Positions 51,570-63,179 of a stretch of 64,000 bases of DNA are shown piece by piece. Position 1 is the first letter of the stretch. Each line of letters begins with the position of its first letter. This stretch comes from Hyaloperonospora brassicae (taxonomy: Eukaryota; Oomycota; Peronosporomycetes; Peronosporales; Peronosporaceae): assembly GCA_947650285.1 (NCBI GenBank), contig CANTFL010001361.1, forward strand, positions 48,367 to 112,366, given 5' to 3'. The notes beneath the pieces are model-generated. The model made no database searches and was not told where the DNA came from. It worked only from the letters and a program-made list of their open reading frames with translations. The position numbers and the translations under genes are program-made.

Positions 51570-52006
51570 TGCAACGGGGTAGCCCGTTACATGAAATTGT
51601 CAGAAAGCAATTTGACAATAAAGAATATTACGTCGAACATTCTTTTAACAATATCATAGACATGGTGATATTGCTGAGATGACCGAATGGTCTACTCATT
51701 GGTTGATATCGTGATGATATCAACCCACCAATCGCTGCTAGACGCGCGCAATGGGTGGTGAGTAGACGTCATCATACATTTAGTTACATTAGTATAATTA
51801 AGTCAGGACAACAGAGATTCAAGGAGTTATAGGACTTCATTATATTAATACAGTTTTACTTTTACCATAGACTAGTCTGACTACTTAGTCTCCCTTCCTT
51901 CCTCTGTGTTCCTTCAACACCTAGCAGGGCACTGTCGACCACTGTTGTCAGTGGAAGTATACTCCGTACTGGTCAACCAGTACGTAGTCAACAGTGCCCC
52001 GTTACA
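51570..52006 (+). repeat. 5' LTR of Ty3/gypsy element 2 (437 bp)
   Basis: It starts TGCAACGGGG (one change from TGTAACGGGG) and ends CCCCGTTACA. It carries the same palindrome set as element 1, with changed sequence: CCACTG/CAGTGG and CGTACTGGT/ACCAGTACG near the 3' end, and GGTTGATATC/GATATCAACC in the middle. Confidence 0.92.
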
Positions 52007-52008
52007 CC

Positions 52009-52024
52009 TGGTAGCACTTTGTAG
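52009..52024 (+). promoter_or_regulatory. Primer-binding site of Ty3/gypsy element 2
   Basis: TGGTAGCACTTTGTAG lies two bases after the LTR and is nearly identical to the site in element 1. Confidence 0.65.
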
Positions 52025-52056
52025 TCCGTCCGAGGACCACAACTTCATCGCCCAAC

Positions 52057-53160
52057 ATGAACATGCTGGATGACGTAGACGGCTACAGCATTCACGGAAC
52101 CCGTGATAGCTACTCCCATTTGAGTGACATCGAATAGAGTGCGATCGAACGAATGAGTTCGACCGTTGGCGAGGAAGCCATATGGGCCATGCTATCCTCA
52201 AGGGATAGGGACCAGCAACATGTCGTCACTAGCAAGCTCTTGCAACGAGAACTTGATGAGTCGCGAGCGCAGGTGACCTTGTTACAACAACAAGATCAAC
52301 AGCGGACCGAAGCACTGAGACAACAACATTCTCAGTCCGCAGAGCCGACGCGTGAGCGTCGACGGGAGTCCGTAAAACTCGAGGTCACCAAGTATCGGGG
52401 AGTCGAGGAAGACTCCCTGTTGAGGTGGTTCGTCGAGCTGGACGATGCCATCGATGCTCGTCGCATCGACGATGAGCGAATGCAAGTCTCATTCGCTCAG
52501 TCTAACCTGGCAGGAGAAGCCAGAGCTTGGGCCCTGAACCTCAAGTTGCACGACCCAAACGTGTTTGAGTCGTTAAGGATCTTCAGGTCCCTGCTCAGTG
52601 AGACGTTCGAGCCGCCCAGAGCAGAGTTCAGGACTCTTTCGAAGCTCCTGCAACTCAAGCTGGGTAAGCGTAAGGTTCACGCTTACGCCCAACATGTACG
52701 CTACCTTGCAAGCTGCATGGTAGTGAACCCTGTGAGTGAGTTTGTGTTGATCACAATCTTTATTCAAGGGCTTTTAGACGGTCCCGTCAGGGACCACCTG
52801 TTCCGCGGAGAGCTAAAGATGCTCTCAGAGGCAATCTTCGCAGCGGAGCAAGAAGATTATAGCGTGAGACAGGCTCACGCTACGTTGACTTATCATCGTC
52901 CATAGAGACGATTAGCAGTCGGAGGTCCAGAACCAATGGACCTCTGTCAAGTCGAGGGCGAGAAACCTCGCTCTATGAACGACAAGCGAATGGTGAGATG
53001 CCATCGCTGACACAAGTTGGGACATTATGCATACAAATGCAGTGTTCCAGCTCAGAACCTCGTAGTGCTGAGCGCAGTATTCACCCACCAGCAAGAAGAA
53101 CTGGAGAGCGAGGATCCGTTGCTGTTGCGAAGTCGCAACAGCGAGGTGGACCATAAAAAA
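52057..53160 (+). pseudogene. gag: Ty3/gypsy gag, copy 2 (broken)
   Basis: It starts MNMLDDVDG like copy 1, has a TAG stop near 52136, then a 250-codon open stretch (52153-52905) holding the whole capsid-like region (WALNLKLHDPNVFESLRIF, HAYAQHVRYLASCMVVNPVS, GLLDGPVRDHLFRGELK). The zinc knuckle near 53000-53040 has a stop (TGA) at its second cysteine, the same codon that is Phe in copy 1. Confidence 0.8.
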
Positions 53161-53284
53161 ATGGTCGGGATCAGTAGGGGCGGAGCGCCCTACTGATCCA
53201 GCAACATCAAGAGAATTCGCGAATCTCCTGAAGAAGGTTGCTCCCGACACACAATTTCTGTGTGTCTCTGCACCTGGTGATGAG

Positions 53285-56200
53285 GTGTCTCTCATCACCT
53301 TGAAGTTAGAAGTGACAAAAGACTTGTCACTTCGCGCCCTAGTTGACTGTGGGGCGTCGAGCAATTTTGTTTGTCGCCAGTCGCTAGAGGTAGGAAGTTT
53401 TAACTTCGTGAAGCGGGAGATTCCTCCAACGAAGATGACGGTGAGCCTAGCGACAGGAGCATCGATCACTGTGAAGAAACGTGTAGTCGGAATCCACTAC
53501 ACGTTAAAAGATGAACAGTCGATGATGATTTATCTGTTGACCTAGATGAAAAGTTCGACGTCATCTTAGGGTTGCCTTGGCTCAGGATATACGAGCCAAG
53601 GGTGAGTTGACAGTTTCGATCGGTTAAGATACGTGCTACTTGTTCATCAGATAACAACCTGAAGAATATCTTGGAACGCCCACACTCACTTGGGTAAACT
53701 ACGAGTGAGTGCGATGACCTCACTTGTGGTACGGTCGTTAGCACGACTGTACAAGAACACAATGTAGATGATCACTACGTTGTGAAGAAAGCTCTCCCAG
53801 ATCCTGTGGAAGTGATTTCCCAGGAGGTGATCGAGACACTGAATGTCTTGGTTAATGACGAATCAAGCGTAGGCGCTTAAACTCTTGATCTGATTGTGCC
53901 TCCGAAGTTAACTTCGAAGATGACTCAATTGCCAACGCTAGAACCGAAACGGTTCTTGCGTGATATGCGTAGTGGCAAAGTCAAGCGGATCTGTGTACTC
54001 GTCGCGAAGGACGAGTGCGTTACCGATATTCGATCGGCAACGGTGTTTACTGAGACCGAACGGGTTCTCAGCAGTTCATCGATGGACGAAAGTGTCATCG
54101 ATGAGATGACTCGGATTGAGAGATATGAATCTCAATCCTGGAAGTCGCTTCAGGAAAATCCTTTGTATAAGGATTTGATCGAATTCTGGGATGTGTTCCC
54201 TGAATCCGTGCCTTGCGAGTTGCCTAAGGACAAAGGCACTCGACACGAGATCGAGCTCAAACCAGGCTCGAAGTATTGTGTCATGAAGCAGTGGCCACTG
54301 CCTCGTGAACAATTACTAGCGATCGATAAGTTCTTTGCCGATCGCTTAGCAGCGGGCCATGTGAGGGAATCAACATCCCCTCACAGCTCTCCGACCTTCT
54401 GTGTGCGAAAGGCACAGGGTGGCGGATAGTGCACGCATTCAACAAGTTGAATGCTGCAACGGTACCGGCTCAGACGCCGATACCGAGGAAGGACGTAATC
54501 ATAGATGGTATGTCAAAGAGTACCATCTTTTCGTCCATGGATCTGATGGATGGATTTTATCAGATCCTCATGCGTGAACGGTATGTTACGTACACGGCAG
54601 TGATCACCCCCATCGGTATGTTGTGGGAGTGGCTATTGATGCCACAGGGGCTGAGTAATGCCCCTGCAACGTTCAACAGATAATGTTAAAAATCTGTTGA
54701 GACCGGTGCGAGATTTTGCACCGACTTATTTCGATGATGTGTTCGTCCATAGCCGGGCTATGGATGGAAGGACGGACGTTGAAGTCCACCGGACTCACGT
54801 CCGTCAAGTCCTTCAACTTATGCGCAAGTATAAGTTGTACGCCAACCTCAAGAAGTGCATATTCGCGGCTAGCGAAATACCACTTCTTGGGTGCATCGTG
54901 GGTAAACAAGGTGTACGCCCTGATCCCGAAAAGATCAAGGCGATCACCGACTGGCCTGTTCCAGTCGATGTCAAGGGACTAAGGAAGTTCCTTGGACTAG
55001 CGGCGTACTTGCACAAGTACTCGCGCAACTACGCCGAGATGACGGTACATCTTTCTTGGTTACTCAAGAAAAATGTCAAGTGGTCATGGAACGCTGAGTG
55101 CCAGCGTTCCTTCGAAGGTATCAAGCAAAGCTTGATGCAATCGCCGATCTTGGCGATTGCAGATCAGGACAGACCATTTCATGTGGTCTGTGACGCCAGC
55201 GATTTTGCAATCGGCTGTGCGTTAATGCAGTTCGATGCAGATGGCGCGGAGCGCGTCATCTGTTATCAATCGCGTCAGCTGCAACCAGCTGAACGCAATT
55301 ATCCAGTGCAGGACAAGGAACTACTTGCCATGAAGTATGCACTTGCTAAGCTGCGGGTCTATCTCTTGGGAGATAGACCGTTCATCGTCTTTATGGACCA
55401 TGCGTCACTACGCACGGCCGTAAACAGTCCACACCTCTCGCAAAGGATGGCGAGGTGGCTGTCCTTCTTCGCGGAGTACAACTTCTCCGTGGAGTATAAA
55501 CCAGGACGACTAAACGTCGTCGCGGATGCGCTTTCGCGCCGGCCCAATTTCGAGCCGGACGCACAATTCAACAGTGAGGACAAGCCCACTGTTGCGACAC
55601 TGTCAGCTAGTGTGCCGTCGTCGCCTTTACTCGACGACGTGCGGAAAGCATACGCAGGAGACACGAATCTCCTCCGTTTGATGGGTCATCTTGCAAACCT
55701 ATCCCGGAAATCCTAGTTGGATTTGCCGGCTCTGTACCGTTCCTCTTTGGATCGCTACACGACTCGCAATGGCCTGCTGTACTATACAGCAGTTGACGAC
55801 GACACGCCTCGTGTCGTCGTTCCCAATCATGATGACTTGCGATTGCGCATCATGTTCGAATGTCACGATGCGCCGTCTGGCGGGCACCGTGGCCGAGAAA
55901 AGACTTACCTCACGGTCAGTCGTGACTTTTACTGGCCCCGCCAGTATCAGTTTGTCCGCAAGTACATTCGTTCTTGCGAGGTCTGTCAACGGGTGAAGCC
56001 TAGTCCTTCATCCCGTGCACCGTTACAACCTCTGCCAGTCCCGGTAGAGTGTTGGGAGTCCGTGTCCATGGACTTTGTCTTCGTGTTTCCCGAAGACACT
56101 AACAAGAAAAATAGCATTCTTGTGTTTGTGGATCGTTTCAGCAAGATGGTACATCTTTCTGCAGTCTCTGAATTGATCAACGCCCACGACTGTGCGCGTG

Positions 56201-57770
56201 TCTTCATCGACACTGTGTTTCGACTCCACGGTTTACCCCGTGAACTCGTATCCGACCGTGACCCTCGGTTCACGGCGGCGTTTTGGCAATCCGTGTTCCG
56301 CACATTGGGAACACGGTTGAAGATGTCAACCTCTGATCATATCGAAATAGATGGTCAGACGGAACGTGCAAACCGTGTCCTCGAAGAAATTCTTCGTGGA
56401 TACGTCCACTCCTTTTCACATTGGAGTGAGTTCTTGCCGATGGTTGAATTTGCCATCAACAACTCTGTGCATGCGTCCAAAACGCATACACCGTTCTACG
56501 TGAATGGCTTACGCCACCCACGTATTCCCGCCCTCATACAGAGTGACTCTAGGTTTAGGGGAGGAGGGGCTCGCTCGAGCAAAAACCGTCTTGGCTCTTG
56601 CTCATCACGTATCACCGCTCACGCCGATACGTTTGATGCCGATGTCGACAACGTCGAGATCGAGGAAATCGATCTTAGCAGTAGCGATGACGCTGCTGCT
56701 ACATCAGACAATGATGACGATGCTGGGATATTCAGCATCGTCAACGACAATGCCAGCGAGGAAGAAGACACCCTCGTTGAAGAAGAGAACAATCTCTTAG
56801 CAGTGCGCACGAAGCGCACTGAAAACACAACAACGAGTCAGCAGAGAACTTCCTGCTGACTCGAGAAGCGGTAATCCGCTTTGTACAGGACTCCATCGCA
56901 AATGCGGTGGACCGCCAGAAACGAAACGCAGACAAGAATGGAAGAGCAAATGTTCTTTCATTTAAGGTTAACGACCTAGTACTACTGTCTACGGTAAACT
57001 TACCTGGACATGCAGTCACTAGTGTCGGCAGTAGTAAACTACTGCCGAAATACATTGGTCCATTTCGTGTGTTGCACCGCAAGGGCAATGCATACACGAT
57101 CGAGTTGCCTCGTAGGACGCGCACGCATCCTACGTTTTATGTTGGTCGTCTCTGCCCGTACCATCAGTACGAGGCCTCTTGCGAGAACGGAGATAACCGG
57201 CGCGCTCAATAATCCCCAACATATTCTTGTGATCATGGACCAAACACTGAAGTTGGTACTTCGTCGAAAGGAGTTGGTACTTCGTCGACGCGGCCTCGCG
57301 AAGAGCCGTCTCTAGCTCGTCGCGCAAACGACGCCTCTCGCGTTCACTCTCAAGCTGAGCGAACGCGAATTCCGATCGTTCCTTCTCCCTATCGGCACGA
57401 AGACGTCGCACGTCCGACTGCAAGGCGTGCCGTCGGTTGTATTTGTGCTCGACGTCCTCCCTCAGCTCGGTCAGGTAACGCTCGTGGTTACCCAAATCTC
57501 GTGCAGGCCCGGCGGCTGAGCCAGACCTTGTCTTTCCACCGCCACCGGAACCACTGTTGGATTCCCACGGTGGTCAACGCTTTATTGTGGAGCGTATCTT
57601 GAACCAACGTGGCGATTCAGAATCAAGGACGAGTTACCTCGTCCGGTTGCGTGGGTAAACACCTTCCTTTGACAGCTGGGAACCTCGTTCCCAGCTGATG
57701 GCTGACGTTAAAGGTCTCGTCCACCAATATGACGAGACTCATCCGATAGATACGAGGGTCCATCGGTAAA
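53285..57770 (+). pseudogene. pol: Ty3/gypsy pol, copy 2 (broken)
   Basis: Protease has DCGASSNF (about 53345). Reverse transcriptase spans about 54200-54950 with a YFDD box near 54727. RNase H has VVCDASDFA, DKELLAMKYALAK and an FMDHASLR motif (about 55180-55420). Integrase has an intact H-H-C-C finger (ECHDAPSGGHRGREKT, CEVCQRVKP) and a core with MDFVFVFPED, SDRDPRF and DGQTERANR (about 55850-56460). The C-terminal fold lies at 56900-57212. A degraded chromodomain lies at about 57570-57770, with a stop after LVRLRG. The 55717-56859 stretch is open for 380 codons, better kept than in copy 1. Confidence 0.9.
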
Positions 57771-58752
57771 CACGCGCTTTTGGCGCTTGTAGACGGATTG
57801 CAAGTTTGCAATCGCGTCCCGCATCTCAGCCGAGATGTGTGCCCTTCCCCAGGGCGAACTTAGGGGATACACGTCCCCATGTGCACGTTGCGAGTTGTCG
57901 ACACAACTCGCACAAGGATCTCCCCAGGTGAGGCATGGAATGCCGGCCTCACTTGACAAACAATGCAACCGGTACCTTGCACCGGTTGGCGTTCGCTTTT
58001 CGAACTTGATGCGTATCGCCTCAAGCTTGTTCTTAAGCCACCCTTCTCGTCCAAAATTCTTGACATTTTGGACGAAGGCGTTCCACGCTGCCAAAAGCGA
58101 GGCCTTGTCACGCTTTTGGTTGCCGTTGTACCATCGATGATTGTAGGAAAGTATCGAGATAAAAATCTTCTTCAGCGCGAAAGTTATTCGCGCTGGAACT
58201 CAAGCCGTGAAGCTCAGTCGCACCGAACAATTAAATTCGATGGTGTTGGCTTGTCTCGTGAGACAAGCTATTGATAAGCCGTTCGGGCAAACGCCACGGC
58301 TTGAGCTCACCACGCTTTACAGTGGTACCTCTGTCGGTACCACGGCTCCCAGATTGACGACGGCTCGCGCCATCGTCATCACGCTCGTGCGAAGACGCAC
58401 GAGCCGGTGGTGGAAAGGAATAATATTCCTCACCGCCCTGATCATCGTCATCACTGCCGAACAGACTGTGATGCAAATCACGAGTCCGTTCGTTCGGCAG
58501 TGGTCTTGTCGAATACTGAGGCGTCGCCGGTGATCGAGACGCCTCTAGGACATTGCCCGAGTCAGACACGTCTGACTCGCCAGAGTATATGACCTCAATG
58601 TCGGGGTCAGCATGCGCACGCGGTGTTGTACCGCGTACACCTGCAGCACCTCTTGCTGCAGGCGAAGAACGAGCAGCGGAAGACGAATCGTCTGCCGCCG
58701 ATTTGGCCTCAGGCACAGACTTTGTGTGCCTTGCGTCAACCCGCATAGACAT
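57130..58752 (-). pseudogene. Antisense ORF of Ty3/gypsy copy 2
   Basis: It corresponds to the antisense ORF of copy 1 and starts at the same place (MSMRVDA at 58752). It has the same acidic N-terminus (YSGESDVSDSG), the LKPWRLPERLINSLSHE block, the CLTWGDPCASCVDNSQRAH motif and the coiled-coil tail ending RSRKRPRTD. Open stretches are 58752-58231, 58094-57708 and 57495-57130; a stop lies at 58231, with frame changes between stretches. Where copy 1 is broken (9641 and 9835) this copy is open, and where this copy stops (58231) copy 1 is open. So the two copies decayed independently from a continuous ORF. Confidence 0.7.
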
Positions 58753-58870
58753 ATTAACTATGCGAGGTCAGGTCGAGTTATGAACGAAACTAACCCAACA
58801 AGTGCTCCCTGTCCCAATGGTGACCAATGAGTGGCCACCATGTTTTCGGTAGTCACACAGTGACTATAAG

Positions 58871-58883
58871 TTAAGGGGGGTGA
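58871..58883 (+). promoter_or_regulatory. Polypurine tract of Ty3/gypsy element 2
   Basis: TTAAGGGGGGTGA directly precedes the 3' LTR start at 58884. Confidence 0.8.
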
Positions 58884-59275
58884 TGTAACGGGGCAGCCCG
58901 TTACATGAAATTGTCACTTTAAAGAAACAATGACAATAAAGAATATTCCGTCGAATATTCTTTGAACAATATCACCAAGGTGGTGATATTGAAGGGTCGA
59001 CCAAAGGGTCTGTTCATTGGTTGATATCTTGATGATATCAACCCACCAATCGCCGCAGGACGCGCGCAATGAGTGGTGACGAGACGTCACCATACACTCA
59101 GTTAGATTAGTATAGTTAAGTTAAGTCAAATAGAGAGACAGTGGTTAAAAGACTTAATTATATTAATATAACAGTTCTGCTTTTACCTTACCTCGCTTCC
59201 TCGCTTGCCTTGTGTACGTCTGTCGGGGCACCGATACCCTTGCGTTAAGTTCACGCAAGGGTGTGCCCCGTTACA
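58884..59275 (+). repeat. 3' LTR of a second Ty3/gypsy subfamily (392 bp)
   Basis: A full LTR from TGTAACGGGG to CCCCGTTACA that differs strongly from the 5' LTR of the same element. Its 3' hairpin is ACCCTTGCGT/ACGCAAGGGT. It also carries CAATATCACC/GGTGATATTG and the TTGATGATATCAACC region. Confidence 0.88.
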
Positions 59276-59398
59276 CTTAGTCTCCTTTTCTTCCTCTGTG
59301 TTCCCTCAACATTTAGCCGGGCACTGTCGACCACTGTTGTCAGTGGAAGTATACTCCGTACTGGTCAACCAGTACGTAGTCAACAGTGCCCCGCTACA
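59276..59398 (+). repeat. Residual 3' end of the first-subfamily LTR
   Basis: From CTTAGTCTCC onward the sequence follows the last ~120 bp of the 5' LTR (from about 51887) almost exactly, including both terminal hairpins, and ends in CTACA before TSD TTGAG. CTTAG at 59276-59280 may be the right-hand target duplication of a nested insertion. Confidence 0.85.
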
Positions 59399-59601
59399 TT
59401 GAGTGTACGTAAATTGGCAAGTACTATTGGTAAAGGATAAAATTTCTCCCACGACAGTAGCAGGGGCAAAGTGCTGAGCCTCCATGCTTTTCTTGGCCAT
59501 CATACCGTAAAGTAGCTGCGTCCGCGTGACAGCAGCTCCTAGCCGTTGCGATGTGCAACCGTGGAGACAGTCTACCGCTTGCATAGTGGAGCTGAAGAGC
59601 T

Positions 59602-60116
59602 CGAGCTGAGATGTGACCGTCGGGTTTGGTGCCCCTAGCTCAAGTGCTCGCGCTGCCAGCGTTCCAGTCGTTCAACGAGCAACACGTCCAGTAAGTAGTG
59701 CAGACAGACGCAAAGACGCATTTTTCGTTGGCGACAAACGAAGTGGAAGTCGGGTATCTTATTATACGTGCGAACCAGGGGCACACACTGCGCCCGGTGC
59801 AAGACGAGGAGCTCCTGAGATCGTTGGTGGGACCCACGAGACGTTAACCGTGCGCCCACGGGAGATATGATGAGTTCTTGACGTACTACAAGTTCTGAGA
59901 CAGTATCTTAACCTCGAGACTGTCCAAGATGCAGAGGAACCACATCCACTTTGCCGAGAACAATGGCCTGTGCACGACACGGTTCTGAGTGGTATGCGCG
60001 CGAGCTGCAGCTTGTTCGAGTACATTGACTTTGTCATGGCAGTAGAGAAAGGCATCAAGTTTAATAAATCGAGCAACATCGTCGCGTTGAGCCTTAATAA
60101 GGATGACACGGCGTGA
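59602..60116 (+). pseudogene. TPT1-like: tRNA 2'-phosphotransferase (Tpt1/KptA) relic
   Basis: The family removes the splice-junction 2'-phosphate from tRNA using NAD. Pieces of it are readable in shifting frames: LAQVLALPAFQSF, then an in-frame TAA, then HFSLATN and the signature IIRANQGHTLRPV (about 59755-59800), VGGTHET where HGT is expected, KMQRNHIHFAEN (about 59925-59960), and LSGMRASCSLFEYID with GIKFNKSSN (about 59985-60085). These match the family in order. Stops near 59690, 59845 and 59900 and frame changes show it is dead. The catalytic His of HGT is Gly. The N-terminal LLRH region was not found. It lies about 200 bp after the second Ty3/gypsy element. Confidence 0.75.
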
Positions 60117-61043
60117 TTGATCGACGACACTATCTGCTAGCGGTGAAGAGAGATGGCACGCTCGTGTAGGAGAGAACAGAGAGGCGAGGAAAGTGAGCGA
60201 GAGGTAGCGGACGCATAGACCAGACTCTTTGCTGTTCCATGTGCGTTTATATGACGGCAAGGTATCGTCATTGTCACCACTGTGCTGCTCGTGGTGTTAA
60301 AGCTTCCCGAGCGGAGTAAATGCCTGACTGATCGCAAACTGCTTGTCGACATTTTGCTGCTAACTTCTTGTTGCTAGCATCAATATGGCAAATTGCAATC
60401 GACTTCCACCATATTCACGATATGCTGTAGCCTTTGTCTACATTCCATCGCCTTCCAGTGCATCGACACCTAAGTCTTGGAGAAGTTAGGACATTGCGAT
60501 GCTTTCGATTTATGACGATTCGGCTCAAGCTCGACCGGTGAAATGTCATGAAGTGAGTGCGTACACACGAAATTCACAACTAGGCGCTTCGTCTACGTGG
60601 ACTCGGTAACCAACAGCTCGTGTACTAACCCCGTCTTCGATCCCTGCTCAACCAAGGCCCAGAGTGCTGTCATTAATAAGCGCTTTATAGGCCTGGCTGG
60701 CAAAATGGTCGTGTCTCCAGGCAAAATTTTGTGAAAAACCAAAAGAAACCAGCTGTCATGTAATTTTGGCCGTTTTATCATTGCAGATGTACAATGTCTC
60801 ACGGACCAGGTCTTCCCGTCATGGAGGGAAAAAGTAGACCAGCATTAATTGTGTGAACTTCAAGCGTCCGGCTATATTACAACACACACGCTGTATGAGT
60901 TCGTGCGCGAAAGCTCTGAAGCCTACTTTTACGTGACCAGATCTGCAGAAGCAGAAGCATAAATCAGGTAGAATTTTTGTCTCGAATCAGAAGTGAGAAA
61001 TGCGGATGCACAGCGACAAGAAAAAAATTCAGGCACGCTCCCC
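60117..61043. other. Intergenic, no gene recognised
   Basis: This AT-rich spacer lies between the Tpt1 relic and the effector gene. Short ORFs only. Confidence 0.5.
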
Positions 61044-61057
61044 TCACTGTGCAATCT
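61044..61057 (+). promoter_or_regulatory. Inr-like motif upstream of the effector gene
   Basis: TCACTGTGCAATCT partly matches the oomycete initiator TCATTYYNCAWTTT and lies 24 bp before the ATG at 61082. Confidence 0.35.
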
Positions 61058-61399
61058 GCCGGCACCGTCCTGCACGTTACAATGCGCAAACTTTGTCGTG
61101 CGCTCGCGGCTTTCGGCACCCTTCTCATAGGCTTGCGAATCGATGGTGAGCCAACCAGTTCCTCAACTCGTTTTGCTACTCTAAGACGCCTCAACGAGAC
61201 CACGCACGATCACATGATTGCGCGTCCATTCAGCTCGTTCGCGACAAACACGGTCGCATCCGTCGCTGACAGTCTTTCGAAGACGAATGATACCATGGAA
61301 AAAGCGGCTTCCGTTGAGGATCATTTGAGCGAGGCGCGAGGTTGGAAAGACTTTGCAGAGAAGTTGGGATCGCTCATTAGCAAAACGGGGCATGATGAT

Positions 61400-61681
61400 G
61401 CGACTGTCGCTGAAGGCGCCGCCCATGTCAATGGTCCGATGGGCATTGCGACCGCTGCCAAAGGCGCCGTCCATAGCGAGAGTCCAACGGGCATTTCGAC
61501 TGCTGTCCAAGATGCCGTCCGTAGCAATTATCCGTTGGACATTGCGGTCACTTACGAAGGCGCCCTCCATAGCGAGAGTCCGATGGACGTTCCTGCTATT
61601 TACGAAGGCGCCATCAACACCGCGAGTCCGACGAACATTGCGACCACTGGTGAAAGCGCCATTGACATAGCGAGTATGATG
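61400..61681 (+). repeat. 48-bp tandem repeats in the effector gene
   Basis: Five full 48-bp units (61442, 61490, 61538, 61586 and 61634 starts) plus a partial one upstream encode 16-residue repeats with conserved GA and SP positions. The units differ from one another, so they are not recent. Confidence 0.85.
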
Positions 61682-61869
61682 AGGATTGCGACTGAACCTT
61701 ATCATGAAGTCCCTATGAGCAAAGAGGCCCTAGAGCGTACCGAGCTCTTCTGGGACGTTGCCAGAAGCGAGGAATTTACTGACGCAAAGGCACTCAAACA
61801 TGTGCTACAGCGGTATGGTTTTCATCCACCACCGAGAACAAGATACGCTCAGATGATGGCAAGCGAAGT

Positions 61870-61965
61870 AGTCGACGCGACAGACAAAGTGGTCGACAGA
61901 AGACAGGCAAAGTGGTCTACACGACAGGCAAAGTGGTCGACACGACAGGCGAAGTGGGTGACACA
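61870..61965 (+). repeat. 18-bp tandem repeats at the first effector frame break
   Basis: Four to five copies of CGACAGGCAAAGTGGTC-like units. The copy near 61895-61905 has an irregular length, which coincides with the change of reading frame. Confidence 0.8.
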
Positions 61966-63179
61966 CCTGGCGCAGCAACCGACACGAAAAGAGAAGTAGT
62001 CACTGCAACAGGAGAAGCGATTCATGCCATGTTACTGGTGAGAAGCCCGGCCGATGTGATGCGGGCACTGGTGTCACTTCACACGCTTGAAGATATGGAA
62101 AAAAAGCCAGCGTGCTGACAAGAAAGTTACTATCACGCTTTATACATCTTCCGATAGTGTTTCCTTTCATGTGGATGGAGTCAGGATTGCGACCTGAAGC
62201 GATTTTCAGATCCTTCGGCTTTGATTGGACCAAGTTGGACCGCATATCGCTTACGTTTTTGGGTGAATTGATGATGTTCATCGGTATGTTCCGAGAACTG
62301 CACCCGAGGGCCTCCAGCCCTATTGACACGGCAGAACTCTTGTTTGCTTCTAGAGATGGAGAAGTACTAGACGCTCATCTCAAGGAGATTGCCGACCAGC
62401 CTGGATATGACGCTCTTGCTCGTTCGCTACGTGAACTTCATAATGAGCTTAAGGATTTCAGGTCCAGCGCGAAGAAGAAGATTGGGTTTTTCGACAAGAT
62501 GAAATTGCGAAAGCAATGTGCTCACGCCAAGGACGTGAACCCAGACAGAAGAAAAAAGGTACAAAAATTTGTTGGTGGCAAGAAATTTTGGAGCTTTGCC
62601 GGACTGGAAGGACCCATCAACGTGAAGGAACTCGAAGAATTCCTGATGCTTAATGGTAAGGGACCAGACCCGTTCGTCCACGAATGGACCCTCATCATAC
62701 CATTGGTGGTGGTTAAAGGTGTAGAGGACGTGGTGCAGGCACTATCATCGCTTCATGACCTGAAGAACAACAAGATTGAATTCGTAAAGCTGCACAATGC
62801 CCTAGTTACATACTGCCATCATTTTGGAGTAAGTTCAGCTGGAGTGTGGATGGCGCTGGGATTGGACCCCCAAAAGGTATATGAGATGCTCTCGCTACAC
62901 ACCTGTGTTCAGAATGCATTATATGCAGCTACTGCATATGAGTGGTTCAAGTACGTCGAGATGTACAGAGCGGTGCACCCGAAGTGTGCATTGGGCTTCA
63001 AGGAAGCACGTAAGCTTTTCGCTCTACAACACGACACAAACAGACCGGAACAATGGATTACGTACTTGGAAGAATCGAAAAATGACGAGCACGAAGAGCT
63101 TGCTAAGATGCTGCGCAAACCTTACGACGAAATGTTGGAGAAGGAGTCAAGCAAGCTACTAGCAGACACGGGGAGGTAG

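Larger units (their letters stand above)
51570..59398 (+). mobile_element. Ty3/gypsy chromovirus-type element, copy 2 (hybrid, decayed)
   Basis: This 7829-bp relative of element 1 has the same order: LTR, PBS, gag, pol, antisense ORF, PPT, LTR. The outer TSD TTGAG shows that one integration defined the outer borders. The 5' LTR is 437 bp, but the 3' LTR region is 515 bp and composite: a full LTR of a different subfamily (58884-59275), then the tail of the first subfamily (59276-59398). The body is probably a recombinant between two elements. Multiple stops and frame changes make it non-autonomous. Confidence 0.93.
61082..63179 (+). pseudogene. Secreted WY-type (RxLR-like) effector candidate, frame broken twice
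   Basis: The first frame starts MRKLCRALAAFGTLLIGL, a clear signal peptide. LRRLNETT near residue 34 is at the usual RxLR position but is not canonical, and no EER follows. Residues about 121-200 are five 16-residue repeats of the type GIATAAKGAVHSESPT. Helical WY-like sequence follows (ELFWDVARSEEF). The first frame stops at 61999. A second frame (61912-62118) continues the homology, and a third (62112-63179, 355 codons) holds two related units with the WY pattern, for example GLDPQKVYEML and YEWFKYVEMYRAVHP. Breaks lie in an 18-bp repeat near 61895 and in an A run near 62100. No RNA-level or domain search was possible. It may be a pseudogene or an intact gene with assembly indels. Confidence 0.65.

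Noticed and set aside
61181..61705. Minus-strand 174-codon ORF with regular repeats over the effector
   Set aside because: Its repeats are the reverse reading of the 48-bp effector repeats; the sense strand has the signal peptide and WY pattern.
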